The notes under the pieces are model-generated. The model worked only from the letters and a program-made list of their open reading frames with translations, did no database searches and was not told the origin of the DNA. 64,000 nucleotides of DNA from Arthrobacter_E sp044748305. Its GTDB lineage: Bacteria > Actinomycetota > Actinomycetes > Actinomycetales > Micrococcaceae. The position numbers and the translations under genes were made by a program. The stretch spans positions 62,001 through 126,000 of the forward strand of contig NZ_JBIVFT010000008.1 in the NCBI RefSeq assembly GCF_044748305.1, read 5' to 3'. This document shows positions 1 to 7,769 of this stretch, piece by piece; within the stretch, counting starts at the first letter, position 1; every line of letters starts with the position of its first letter.

Positions 1-83
1 AGCACGTCTTCTACCCGATCTTCCCGCCCAACACGCACGCCCAGCAGGTCCTGGACTGGCTCCGGGCCAACCCGCTCGGTTGA
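1..83 (+). CDS. C-terminal end of an unidentified protein (partial)
   Basis: An open frame enters from the left edge and stops with TGA at 81-83, giving the last 26 residues. The visible tail (HVFYPIF near its start, then a short amphipathic helix) resembles the C-terminus of alpha/beta hydrolases, where a His in an HVF-type motif is the catalytic base and a final helix follows. That reading rests on very few residues. The gene converges on the oxidoreductase at 103, with 19 bases between the stops. Confidence 0.45.
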   Translation, partial: HVFYPIFPPNTHAQQVLDWLRANPLG

Positions 84-102
84 TCAGCTCTCGCCTGGTT
101 GA

Positions 103-1341
103 TCAGCCACGGCGTGCCAGCCAGGCGCTGTAGCGCCGCCGGTTCGCCCGGTTGAGCAACTGGTCCTTGAGCAGGATGCTCAGCGGCGAGGCGGCCGGCC
201 GCGGATTCCGGCCTTTGGCGAGGCGGCGCAGCTGATACCTGACCTGGGCCTGCCGGGCCGCCGAGGCGATGGCCTTGTCCTTGAAGGTCCCGAGCCGCAG
301 CGACGGGGTCGCCTCGGGAGAGGCGTCCTGCCAGCGGGCGGGCAGATCGGGGACCAAGGACAGGGCGGTGCCGATCCCGACCACGTCGACTCCGGCGGCC
401 AGCACCTTCTCCGCCGTCTCCTTGCGGGTCACGCCACCGGTGAGCATGAGCGGCATGGGAGCCACCGCGGCGATCTGCTCGGCGAATCCGAGGAAGTACG
501 CCTCCCGTTGAAGCGTCCGCCCGTCGCGAGCCCGGCCCTGCATGGCCGGGCTCTCGTAGCTGCCTCCGGAGAGTTCCACCAGGTCGACGCCGAGGTGGCC
601 GAGCATGCGGACCACCTGAGCGGCGTCGTCCACATCGAAACCGCCGCGCTGGAAGTCTGCCGAGTTCAGCTTCACCGCCACGGCCACATCGTCCGGCAGT
701 GCCGCACGGGTGCGGCGGACCACCTCGCGCAGCGCCCGGCTGCGACCCTCCAGATCGCCGCCCCACTCGTCGTCGCGCTGATTGGACAGCGGCGAAAGGA
801 ACTGAGACAAAAGGTAACCGTGTGCGGCGTGGATCTGCACGCCGTCGAACCCCGCCTCCACCGCGCGCCGCGCCGTCGTGACGAAAGCCTCGATGGCCTC
901 CTCGATCTGTCCGGACGTCATCGCCTCCGGAGTGGCGAAGCGCTTGGACTGCGCGCCGAGATCCAGCCCGACCGCGGACGGTGCCAGCTTCACCCCGGGA
1001 AGCTCGGCGGGCACCTGGCGCCCCGGGTGGTTGATCTGCATCCAGAGGCGAGCACCACCGGAATGGGCGGCGTCGGCCCACCGACGGAACGGCTCCAGCG
1101 GAGTCTCCGCATCGAGGACGATGCCTCCCGCGCTGGTGAGCGCCCGCGCGTCGACCATCACGTTTCCCGTGAGAATGAGCCCGACGCCGCCGCGGGACCA
1201 GCTTTCATACAACTGGAACATCCGCGGGCCGGGAAGCTGCCCGTCGCAGGCCAGCTGTTCCTCCATGGCAGCCTTCGCGAGGCGGTTCGGCAGGGGTGCG
1301 CCGTGGGCGAGGGGGAGCGGTTCGAACAAGGGGGAGGTCAT
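103..1341 (-). CDS. NADH:flavin oxidoreductase, old yellow enzyme family
   Basis: A 412-residue FMN-dependent ene-reductase of the OYE/NemA type, expected to reduce activated C=C bonds or nitro groups with NAD(P)H in the cytoplasm. The family signature is clear: QINHPGRQ (about residue 102) and an HAAHGYLLSQFLSP block followed by N-x-R-x-D-x-W-G-G, which includes the conserved HGY region of the flavin site. A C-terminal extension rich in Arg follows the barrel. It is the last gene of a leftward operon with a TetR regulator and a DJ-1 protein; its start codon overlaps the DJ-1 stop by 4 bases (ATGA), so the two are probably translationally coupled. Confidence 0.9.
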   Translation of the reverse strand: MTSPLFEPLPLAHGAPLPNRLAKAAMEEQLACDGQLPGPRMFQLYESWSRGGVGLILTGNVMVDARALTSAGGIVLDAETPLEPFRRWADAAHSGGARLWMQINHPGRQVPAELPGVKLAPSAVGLDLGAQSKRFATPEAMTSGQIEEAIEAFVTTARRAVEAGFDGVQIHAAHGYLLSQFLSPLSNQRDDEWGGDLEGRSRALREVVRRTRAALPDDVAVAVKLNSADFQRGGFDVDDAAQVVRMLGHLGVDLVELSGGSYESPAMQGRARDGRTLQREAYFLGFAEQIAAVAPMPLMLTGGVTRKETAEKVLAAGVDVVGIGTALSLVPDLPARWQDASPEATPSLRLGTFKDKAIASAARQAQVRYQLRRLAKGRNPRPAASPLSILLKDQLLNRANRRRYSAWLARRG

Positions 1342-2045
1342 GAGAGGTCCTTGAGGTCGTTGAGAAGGCGGCGGGCGAGCGGCCCGGCAGATGCGGGGTT
1401 CTGCCCACTGAACAGATTCCGGTCCCGCTCGACGTGGGGCAGGAGGGGGAGCAGGCCTTTGGAGTAGTCGATCCCGGCGTCCTTCAGCCGGTCTTCCAGG
1501 AACCAGGGGGCCTTGCGTGCGAAGCGGTTCAGCTTCTCCTCCCGGTTGGACAGCCCGGTCATCCGGTAGCCCGCGAAGGCGTTGCCGCCGTCGTCGGTGG
1601 TCGCAGCGAGCACGGCGGCGGGAGCGTGGCAGAGCAGCGCGAGCGGTCTGCCGGAGGCGAGACGGCGGGTCAGCAGGGCACCGGACACCGGGTCGACGGC
1701 GAGATCCTCCATGGGGCCGTGCCCGCCGGGGTAGAAGACGACGTCGAACAGTGACTCATCCACCTCGGCGAGGACGCGCGGACGGTCCAGTTCGTCCCGG
1801 ATGGACTCGAGATAGGCGGCCACGGCCTTCCGTTTGGAGGGGGTGCCTCCGGCGGCGCCGAGGCTGAGCTGGTCCAGGGTCGGAGGCGCGCCGCCCGGTG
1901 TGGCGACGGTGATCTCCCACCCCGCATCGCGGAAGAGCCGGTGCGGCTCGGCGAGTTCTTCGGCCCAATAGCCGGTGGGGTGGAAGGTGCCGTCGGCGAG
2001 GGTCCAATGATCCGCTGCGGAGACGACGAAGAGAATGCTGGGCAT
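1338..2045 (-). CDS. DJ-1/PfpI family protein, Hsp31/HchA-like
   Basis: A 235-residue class I glutamine-amidotransferase-fold protein. The nucleophile-elbow Cys lies at about residue 139 in LLCHAPAA, preceded by FYPGGHGPMEDL, as in the Hsp31/HchA branch that acts on methylglyoxal or related reactive carbonyls. Its length also fits that branch rather than the shorter PfpI group. It sits between the tetR gene upstream (24-base gap) and the ene-reductase downstream (4-base overlap), which favours a role in an electrophile or carbonyl stress response. The real substrate is not shown by sequence. Confidence 0.85.
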   Translation of the reverse strand: MPSILFVVSAADHWTLADGTFHPTGYWAEELAEPHRLFRDAGWEITVATPGGAPPTLDQLSLGAAGGTPSKRKAVAAYLESIRDELDRPRVLAEVDESLFDVVFYPGGHGPMEDLAVDPVSGALLTRRLASGRPLALLCHAPAAVLAATTDDGGNAFAGYRMTGLSNREEKLNRFARKAPWFLEDRLKDAGIDYSKGLLPLLPHVERDRNLFSGQNPASAGPLARRLLNDLKDLS

Positions 2046-2069
2046 GATTGCTCCCTGCGGTTGAAGGGT

Positions 2070-2654
2070 TCAGTGCGCGGCAGAGCGCCCGGTGAAGGCG
2101 AGGAGGGTGTGGGCCAGGAGCGCCTCAGGGCGCGGAGTGTCCGGTACCTGGCAGCTTTCGGCCAGGTAGCGGGTGATGATCCACACCACGCCTGCCGCCA
2201 GGAAGTCCCAGGCATCCTCGTCGCGGGGAATCCAGCCGCGGAGTTGTGGTTCCTGGCGCAGCCAGTCGGATCCCGTCCGCACGACGGCGGCGTGGAATGC
2301 CGCGCCGCCCGCGCTTTCCTGCACGCGGGCGTAGAAGTGGGCGTGTTCACTCATCCGGCCGACGAGTTCGGCGAACAGTGCCGTGAGTTCAGCCTCCGGG
2401 TCAGTGCCTTGCTCCTGCCGGGATTCCAGTCCCGCGAAGACGCCTTCCAGGCGGGTCAGGCCGGCGGTCGCGAACAAGGTCCCCAGGTCGGTGAAGTGCT
2501 GATAGAAGGTCGGGCGACTCATCCCGGCGGCCTCGACCACGTCTTTGATGGAGATCTCCGAGGCAGGGCGCAGGCTGAGCAATTCGGTGACGGCGTCCAG
2601 CAGTGCGGCGCGCGATCGGGCCGCCGCGGGATTGATGCGCTGATCTTTACTCAT
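2070..2654 (-). CDS. TetR/AcrR family transcriptional regulator
   Basis: A 194-residue TetR-type repressor. The N-terminal HTH is at about residues 15-60, with ISIKDVVEAAGMSRPTFYQHF as the recognition region; the rest is the helical ligand-binding domain. It contains a single Cys (in AESCQVP, about residue 167). It is first in the leftward operon with the DJ-1 protein and the ene-reductase and probably represses it. The arrangement recalls E. coli nemR-nemA, though orthology is not claimed. The start at 2654 is followed directly upstream by TGTAAAA-type repeats that could be its operator. Confidence 0.88.
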   Translation of the reverse strand: MSKDQRINPAAARSRAALLDAVTELLSLRPASEISIKDVVEAAGMSRPTFYQHFTDLGTLFATAGLTRLEGVFAGLESRQEQGTDPEAELTALFAELVGRMSEHAHFYARVQESAGGAAFHAAVVRTGSDWLRQEPQLRGWIPRDEDAWDFLAAGVVWIITRYLAESCQVPDTPRPEALLAHTLLAFTGRSAAH

Positions 2655-2681
2655 GTAAAAACTCTAACAGATGTAAAACAT
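2653..2681. promoter_or_regulatory. Candidate TetR operator upstream of the tetR/DJ-1/OYE operon
   Basis: Two ATGTAAAA blocks (2653-2660 and 2671-2678) lie in direct repeat with an 18-base period just upstream of the tetR start. The second is part of the short palindrome ATGTAAAACAT (2671-2681). The AT-rich stretch stands out from the GC-rich surroundings. Assignment as operator is inference from position and symmetry. Confidence 0.4.
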
Positions 2682-2707
2682 ATTGCAAGTGTAAGAATTC
2701 CAGAAGG

Positions 2708-3139
2708 TCAGCTGATCCGTTCCCAGCTCTCGACCGGACCGTCCACGACCGTGAACAGCGAGTGCGGAGCCGGCGTCGAGGCCCGCCACCGCGCGGCGTC
2801 GTCGGGACTGCGTTTCTCCAGCTTGGCGCCGAGATGGCGCCATTCGTAGTCCAGCTGGCCCTGCGTCACCGCGATCCTTTCCGGAAGCGAGCCGGGGATG
2901 AGGATGCGGGAGGCGTCGAAGCGATAGCCGCGACGCACGGCGTCGTCATGCAGACCGCTCAGATACGCGCCGACGGCGGCCAGCGGCTCGGGCTCGGCCC
3001 GGAACCGCACGAGCTGCGGATGGTTCTGATACCCCTTGGTCCGCCCGGCGAGAACCGCCTGCGCCAGGAGCGTCTCCCGCCAGCACGCCACCAGAGCGGC
3101 GCGATCCAGCTGGCTCGGGTGCAACGACCAGATCCTCAT
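2708..3139 (-). CDS. Pyrimidine dimer DNA glycosylase / endonuclease V family
   Basis: A 143-residue protein close in size to T4 endonuclease V (138 residues) and belonging to the Pyr_excise family, which removes UV-induced pyrimidine dimers. The conserved N-terminus (MRIWSLHP, then a Glu in CWRETLLAQAVL) and the later VTQGQLDYEW-HL-KL-RSP block match the family pattern. The frame stays open upstream to 3292, but the ATG at 3139 gives the family N-terminus and has a GGGAAG ribosome site before it. In T4 the amino group of residue 2 (Thr) is the nucleophile; here residue 2 is Arg, as I recall for the bacterial branch. Confidence 0.82.
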   Translation of the reverse strand: MRIWSLHPSQLDRAALVACWRETLLAQAVLAGRTKGYQNHPQLVRFRAEPEPLAAVGAYLSGLHDDAVRRGYRFDASRILIPGSLPERIAVTQGQLDYEWRHLGAKLEKRSPDDAARWRASTPAPHSLFTVVDGPVESWERIS

Positions 3140-3235
3140 GACGGGCTTCCCTGGGAGGGGCGAATCGGCGGTTTGGGCATGGTCCAAGCCTCCCATGCTC
3201 CGTGCCCGAGTGGTGGGCCAGGCTTGCTGATCCGC

Positions 3236-3302
3236 GAGTCCGCTACGGACGGCGCGAGTCAGCTGTCCCGGGTAGCTGACTCGCGCCCGCACTAGCGGAC
3301 TC
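3236..3302. repeat. Nested palindrome (possible terminator or REP-like element)
   Basis: A perfect 14-bp inverted repeat (3251-3264 with 3274-3287, 9-base loop) is nested inside a second 10-bp inverted repeat (3236-3245 GAGTCCGCTA with 3293-3302 TAGCGGACTC). It lies in the 180-base gap between the sigma-factor stop and the endonuclease start, both leftward genes. It could terminate the sigma-factor transcript, but the two-tier structure is more elaborate than the simple hairpins elsewhere in the window. Confidence 0.7.
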
Positions 3303-3319
3303 GGCCCGGGGGTGCCCGG

Positions 3320-4594
3320 TCAGCCCAGCCGAGCGAGCTTCGCTTCGAGATGCCGTCTCATGGGTCCCGGCTGCGCCAGGGCTATCGCCAGCCGCAGCTC
3401 CTTCGCAACGCCATCGACGTCGCCCGCAGCGCCGAGCGCATCCGCCCGGGCCGCATGGAACGGCTGGAAGCGCTCGCAGTCCCGCGGCCGGAGGACGGCG
3501 AGCCCGTCGAGCATCCGCAGCGCCGCGTGCGGTCCATCCGTCCGGCGGATCACGGCCGCTTCGGCCACCCGGGATCCCAGGGTCGGGGCGGTCCGGTTCA
3601 GTGCCGCGTACAGGGTGGCCAGGGCCATCCACGCGGTCTTCCCGCTTCGCGCCCGCTCGGCGTGCACCGCCTGGATCGCAGCCTCCAACTGGAAACGGCC
3701 AGGCCCATGACCCTCCGCCAGGGCCGAGGCCCGGCGCAGGTACTCGTCCCCGCGTGCCAAGAGCAGTGGATTCCACGTTGAGGGACCCTGTTCCTCCAAC
3801 GGAACATACTCCTCGCCGTCCGGTCGGGAGAGCAGGAACGCGGCCACCGATGCCAAGGCCCACGCCTCTGCGGAATCCGGCACGGAAGCGGTGAGAAGCT
3901 CGGCCAGGAACAACCCTTCAGACCTCGACGGCGGGGACGCTGCGGAAGCGGACGCAGAACCGGTGCCGGTGGCCGCGGGCAGAGCCAGGCAGCCGTACAC
4001 GGCCTCGAGCACCGGAAGGAGCCGTCCGGGCAAGGCTTCCGGCCCCGGCAGTTCGAAGGGGATCCGGGCATCCCGGATGCGCCTCTTGGCCCGGACCAGT
4101 CGCTGGGCCATGGTGGCCTCCGGTACGGCGAACGCCGTGCCGATCTGGGCGGCGTCGAAGCCGAGCACCGTCTGAAGCATCAGCGGAGTCCGGATGTCCT
4201 CGGCGATCGCAGGATGGGCGCAGGTCAGCAACAGGGACAGGCGACGGTCCGGAAAACCGTTCTCGGAGGGTTCCGGCATGGCAGGCTCCTGAAATCCGTC
4301 AAGGGAAGAGGACAGCCGATGCCGCGCGGACTTCCACTCGTCCCGCTGCCGGTTCCTGGCCACGGCGAGCAACCAGCCCTCGGGCCGTTCGGGCACGCCG
4401 TCCACGGGCCAGCGCCGCAGCGCCTGCTCGAAGGCGTCTCCCAGGGCGTCCTCGGCGAGCAGGACATCGCCCGTGCTGCTCGCCAGCAATGCCAGCAAGC
4501 GGCCGTACGACGCACGGGCGGCCAGTTCCGCGGCCGCCCACGCGCCGTCGTCGTCCTCTGCCTCCGGGGCGGGGTTCAGGCGTTCGGCGTCCAT
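3320..4594 (-). CDS. ECF sigma factor with C-terminal TPR-like extension (ECF42 type)
   Basis: A 424-residue sigma factor, about twice the length of a plain ECF protein. Region 2 is at about residues 25-95 (DALGDAFEQALRRWP, WLLAVARNRQRDEW) and region 4 at about 118-175 (LLLTCAHPAI, then VPEATMAQRLVRAKRRI). The remaining 230 residues form an Ala/Leu-rich helical domain of the TPR-like type. No anti-sigma gene is adjacent; in this group the C-terminal extension is thought to control activity. Its start overlaps the 3' end of the YciI gene by 19 bases, the partnership typical of the ECF42 group with DGPF/YciI proteins. Confidence 0.9.
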   Translation of the reverse strand: MDAERLNPAPEAEDDDGAWAAAELAARASYGRLLALLASSTGDVLLAEDALGDAFEQALRRWPVDGVPERPEGWLLAVARNRQRDEWKSARHRLSSSLDGFQEPAMPEPSENGFPDRRLSLLLTCAHPAIAEDIRTPLMLQTVLGFDAAQIGTAFAVPEATMAQRLVRAKRRIRDARIPFELPGPEALPGRLLPVLEAVYGCLALPAATGTGSASASAASPPSRSEGLFLAELLTASVPDSAEAWALASVAAFLLSRPDGEEYVPLEEQGPSTWNPLLLARGDEYLRRASALAEGHGPGRFQLEAAIQAVHAERARSGKTAWMALATLYAALNRTAPTLGSRVAEAAVIRRTDGPHAALRMLDGLAVLRPRDCERFQPFHAARADALGAAGDVDGVAKELRLAIALAQPGPMRRHLEAKLARLG

Positions 4595-4953
4595 ACGCCG
4601 TCCACCGTGTGGACCGCCCCGGGACGGATCTCCACGCTTCCCCAGTCGGCGCCGGGAGCCTGCCCGGCCCAGTGGATCGCTTCATCGAGGTCCGCGACGT
4701 CGAGCACGAAGTACCCGCCCAATTGTTCCCTCGTGTCCGCGAAGGCGCCGTCCTGGATGCGGAGCTTCCCCTCGCGCCTGCTCACGGTGGTGCTGGCATG
4801 CGAGGGCTGCAGGACCTCGGCCCCGAGCAGCACCCCGGCTTGCTGAAGTGTCGCGGCATAGCTCGCCATGGCGGCCTGGCCCTGTTCCAGCACCTCAGCG
4901 CCGAGCTCGTCCGGGGTCATCTCCTGGTAGTGCAGCAGCAGTGTGTAACGCAT
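4576..4953 (-). CDS. YciI / DGPF-domain protein, partner of the ECF sigma factor
   Basis: A 125-residue YCII-related protein with a ferredoxin-like fold. The family's DGPF-type motif is present as DGAFADTREQLGGYF near residue 67, with Ala in place of the usual Pro. The ATG at 4953 begins MRYTLLLHYQ, the normal family start, and has a GGAGGAAAG ribosome site. It is cotranscribed with the overlapping sigma factor downstream. These proteins are consistently encoded beside ECF42 sigma factors, but their chemical role is not established. Confidence 0.88.
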   Translation of the reverse strand: MRYTLLLHYQEMTPDELGAEVLEQGQAAMASYAATLQQAGVLLGAEVLQPSHASTTVSRREGKLRIQDGAFADTREQLGGYFVLDVADLDEAIHWAGQAPGADWGSVEIRPGAVHTVDGVWTPNA

Positions 4954-5083
4954 GGCTCTTTCCTCCTTCATTCGATGGTGACCCGTTCCGGGTTCACTCT
5001 CAAGACGAATGAGCCGCTTGCCGATCGACAGCTGCGAGAGGAATTCCTGAAAATGCCGCTCCGGGGCGGCGTACCCTGATCCC

Positions 5084-5596
5084 ATGACGGCCATGGAACC
5101 CACTGACTCCGAGCTCACAGCCACCGATCTCGCGCATTTGCGCCGTTGCGTCGAGCTGGCGCGCGAAGGTCTCGATGCCGGGGACGAACCGTTCGGCTCG
5201 CTCCTGGTGGATGCCTCCGGCGTGGTCCGCTTCGAAGACCGGAACCGGGTGGCCGGCGGAGATGCCACACGGCATCCGGAATTCGAGATCGCCCGCTGGG
5301 CGGCGGAAGAGCTGAGCCCTGAGGAGCGTGCCGCAAGCGTCGTCTACACCTCCGGGGAACATTGCCCGATGTGCAGCGCGGCCCATGCCTGGGTGGGCCT
5401 CGGCAGGATCGTCTACGCAGCGAGTTCCGAGCAGCTCAGTTCCTGGCGCGCGGAATGGGGTCTAGGCCCCGGGCCGGTCGCCGCGTTGCCCATCCAGGCC
5501 GTCGCCCCGCGGCTCGTGGTCGCCGGGCCGGCCGTGGAGCTGACGGAGGAGATCCGTCAGCTCCATCACCAGCTGGCGCAGCGCGACGGGGAGTAG
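5084..5596 (+). CDS. Nucleoside/guanine-type deaminase, CDA superfamily
   Basis: A 170-residue cytidine-deaminase-fold enzyme. The zinc ligands and proton shuttle are visible as HPE (about residues 64-66) and HCPMC (about residues 98-102), the H-x-E / P-C-x-x-C pattern of the tRNA-adenosine, guanine and related deaminases. The length and the CPMCSAAHAWVG segment resemble free-base deaminases more than TadA. It is divergent from the yciI/sigma operon and converges on the epimerase 16 bases downstream. The substrate cannot be fixed from sequence. Confidence 0.85.
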   Translation: MTAMEPTDSELTATDLAHLRRCVELAREGLDAGDEPFGSLLVDASGVVRFEDRNRVAGGDATRHPEFEIARWAAEELSPEERAASVVYTSGEHCPMCSAAHAWVGLGRIVYAASSEQLSSWRAEWGLGPGPVAALPIQAVAPRLVVAGPAVELTEEIRQLHHQLAQRDGE

Positions 5597-5612
5597 CCGG
5601 GGAGTAGGGGCC

Positions 5613-6725
5613 TCAGACCGCTACGTCCCACCGTTCGACACTCAGATCCTCCAACACGTCCAGGTCCACGTTCACCCCGAGGCCCGGCCGCTCCGAGACG
5701 AGGACCTCCGGGATGCGGAACTCCAGATCGCCGGGTTCCCGGGAGAACTTCACCGGTCCCGAGAGCTCGGTGGACACGATGGCAGGATGCGCCAGAGCCA
5801 GATGGTAGCCGGCCGCAGACGCGATGCTGGTCTCCAGCATCGACCCCACCTGCACCGAGAAACCGGCCAGTTCGGCCTGGGTCGCCAGACGATGGCACGC
5901 CCGGATACCGCCGCTCTTCTGCAACTTCAGATTGACCATGTCCACGCTGCGGGCCTTGACGAACCGGGCGAGGTCATCCTGGGACACCACGGCCTCATCA
6001 GCCATGAGACGGGTTCCCACCTGGGCCCGGATCAGCTCGAATCCGTCCACGTCCTCCGCCCGGATGGGCTGCTCCACCCAGTCGATGCCGAACGGCTCCA
6101 GGGCGCGGATCATCGAGATGGCCGTCGCCGGGTCTCGCCAGCCTTGATTGGCGTCCACCCGGATCGCCAGATCATGGCCGATGGCTGCACGCACGGCCCT
6201 GACACGTTCCACGTCCAGGCCATCCCGGCCGCCCAGCTTCATCTTCAGATGCCGGAACCCCTCACTTCTGGCCTGCACCGCCTGTCCGGCCAGCACCTCG
6301 GGGGAGAGGATGCTCATGACGCGGGCGATGGTGGGGTTCTCCGGCTTCCGCCCTCCCAGCAGCGCATAGACCGGCCGCCCCGCGGCCTTGCCCGCCAGGT
6401 CCCAGCAGGCGATGTCGACGGCGGCCTTGGCTGAGCCGTTCGCCTTCAGGGCGGCGTCCATGCGTTGATGAACCGCGGTGATGTCGCGAGGGTCCAGCCC
6501 GAGCACTGCGGGCAGCAGCTCATGGCGCAGCGCCGCGACAGCGCCGCCCGGGGTCTCGCCGGTCACGTGTGCGTCTGGCACGCTTTCGCCATAGCCCACG
6601 AGCCCGTCGTCGGTCTCCAGCTGCAGCACGATGCTGGGCATGGTGTGGTAGGTGTCGTAGGACACCACGAACGGTTCCTTCAGGGGAACCTCGATCAATG
6701 TGATGCTCGCCTTGGTGATCTTCAT
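5613..6725 (-). CDS. Enolase-superfamily enzyme (MR/MLE), dipeptide-epimerase-like
   Basis: A 370-residue mandelate-racemase/muconate-lactonizing enzyme. The catalytic pieces are all present: KMK at 161-163, metal ligands Asp191 (DANQGW), Glu218 (WVEQP) and Asp243 (ADEA), and the second lysine at 267 (NLKLQKSGG). This layout is that of the dipeptide epimerase and N-acylamino-acid racemase branch. The start at 6725 has a GAAAGGA ribosome site 5 bases upstream; the longer open frame to 6794 overlaps the GNAT gene and is not needed. It probably forms an operon with that GNAT gene. Confidence 0.9.
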   Translation of the reverse strand: MKITKASITLIEVPLKEPFVVSYDTYHTMPSIVLQLETDDGLVGYGESVPDAHVTGETPGGAVAALRHELLPAVLGLDPRDITAVHQRMDAALKANGSAKAAVDIACWDLAGKAAGRPVYALLGGRKPENPTIARVMSILSPEVLAGQAVQARSEGFRHLKMKLGGRDGLDVERVRAVRAAIGHDLAIRVDANQGWRDPATAISMIRALEPFGIDWVEQPIRAEDVDGFELIRAQVGTRLMADEAVVSQDDLARFVKARSVDMVNLKLQKSGGIRACHRLATQAELAGFSVQVGSMLETSIASAAGYHLALAHPAIVSTELSGPVKFSREPGDLEFRIPEVLVSERPGLGVNVDLDVLEDLSVERWDVAV

Positions 6726-6759
6726 GGAAGTCCTTTCACGAGAGGTGCTTTGCGGCTCT

Positions 6760-7665
6760 TCAGGCGTGTGATGCGAGGTCCGCGGTGATGTCACGCTCGC
6801 CGTCCGTGAGGACGGGGGAGAGCCGGTACCAGCCGGTGCGGGTCACGCCGTCGGCCACCCGGCCCGAGGAGAAGGCGGGCTCGAATACCTCGCGCAGGCT
6901 CCGCCGCCAGGCCGTCGCCAGCGCGGGATCCTCCGCACGCAGCCCGACGATGTCTTCAGGAGCCCGCACCCAGAGGGTCTCTCCGCTGCCGATCAGATGG
7001 GGCTGTCCGTCCGGCCCGGTGCCGAGCACGGAGGAGCCGGCCGCGTCCGGGAGCTCGACGACGCGCGGGCGGCCTTCGCTGCACGCGATGCTGGTCGCCG
7101 TTGCCAGCGGCCACACGGCGCTCAGGCGGTCGCTCTCGTCCTGAGCGTTGATCTCGTCATCCATGATCCCGTAGAAGTTGCGGGTGTATTCGGTGACGTG
7201 TGCGCCCAGTTTGGCCAGGTTGAAACGGGCGTTGCGGCTCACCAGAGGATCGAAGGTCCAGGTCATGGACTCGATGCCCCGTTCCAGGGACCAGGCCCGC
7301 TGGTGCTGCTTCAGGGCGAACCCCACACCGCGGTCCCCGGTGCCGGGCGCGACGCCGGCGATCAGTGAGTAGGTGGAGGCGTTGCCCGGGGTGACGATGG
7401 CCACCGCCGCCCCGCAAAGGCTGCCGTCGGACCGGTAGGCCGCCGTGATGTTGCAGCCGGCGTGCCAGATGCTCCTGAGCACGTCGAAGGGGATCGGTGC
7501 GCCTTGCGGCGACATGCCCCAGATGGAGATGAGCAGGGCTTCGATGTCGCGCTGCTGTTCCAGCCGATGCTCGTCCAGCACCGTCACGCCCGCCGTGCGG
7601 GCTGCTGCGAGGGCGGCTTCGCGTGCTTGGGGTGCGGCCGAATGCGGTGAGTGCGTGTTGGGCAT
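6760..7665 (-). CDS. GNAT-like acetyltransferase paired with the epimerase
   Basis: A protein of about 301 residues with a GNAT-like core at about residues 60-150 (CGAAVAIVTPGN, GVAPGTGDRGVGFALKQHQRAW, then the acetyl-CoA-loop-like region and FDPLVSRNARFNLAKLGA). The C-terminal half lacks recognisable motifs. It is 34 bases upstream of the epimerase, suggesting joint work on an acylated amino acid or peptide. A GTG at 7686 would add seven residues; neither start has a good ribosome site, so the start is uncertain. It is divergent from the PucR regulator. Confidence 0.75.
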   Translation of the reverse strand: MPNTHSPHSAAPQAREAALAAARTAGVTVLDEHRLEQQRDIEALLISIWGMSPQGAPIPFDVLRSIWHAGCNITAAYRSDGSLCGAAVAIVTPGNASTYSLIAGVAPGTGDRGVGFALKQHQRAWSLERGIESMTWTFDPLVSRNARFNLAKLGAHVTEYTRNFYGIMDDEINAQDESDRLSAVWPLATATSIACSEGRPRVVELPDAAGSSVLGTGPDGQPHLIGSGETLWVRAPEDIVGLRAEDPALATAWRRSLREVFEPAFSSGRVADGVTRTGWYRLSPVLTDGERDITADLASHA

Positions 7666-7702
7666 TTCCCCACTATGTCCCGTCACTGGTCCGGCTGGCT
7701 TC

Positions 7703-7715
7703 AGTGTTCGACACT
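7703..7715. promoter_or_regulatory. Palindrome in the divergent PucR / GNAT control region
   Basis: AGTGTTCGACACT is a perfect inverted repeat with a 3-base centre, placed between the GNAT start and the PucR start (7770). Its position in an 83- to 105-base divergent gap makes it a candidate operator for the adjacent PucR regulator. Confidence 0.4.
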
Positions 7716-7769
7716 AAAGTGAGGTCTGAAATTGGTGGAATCGGACAAGAGCCCGGAGAGGAGACTGCC

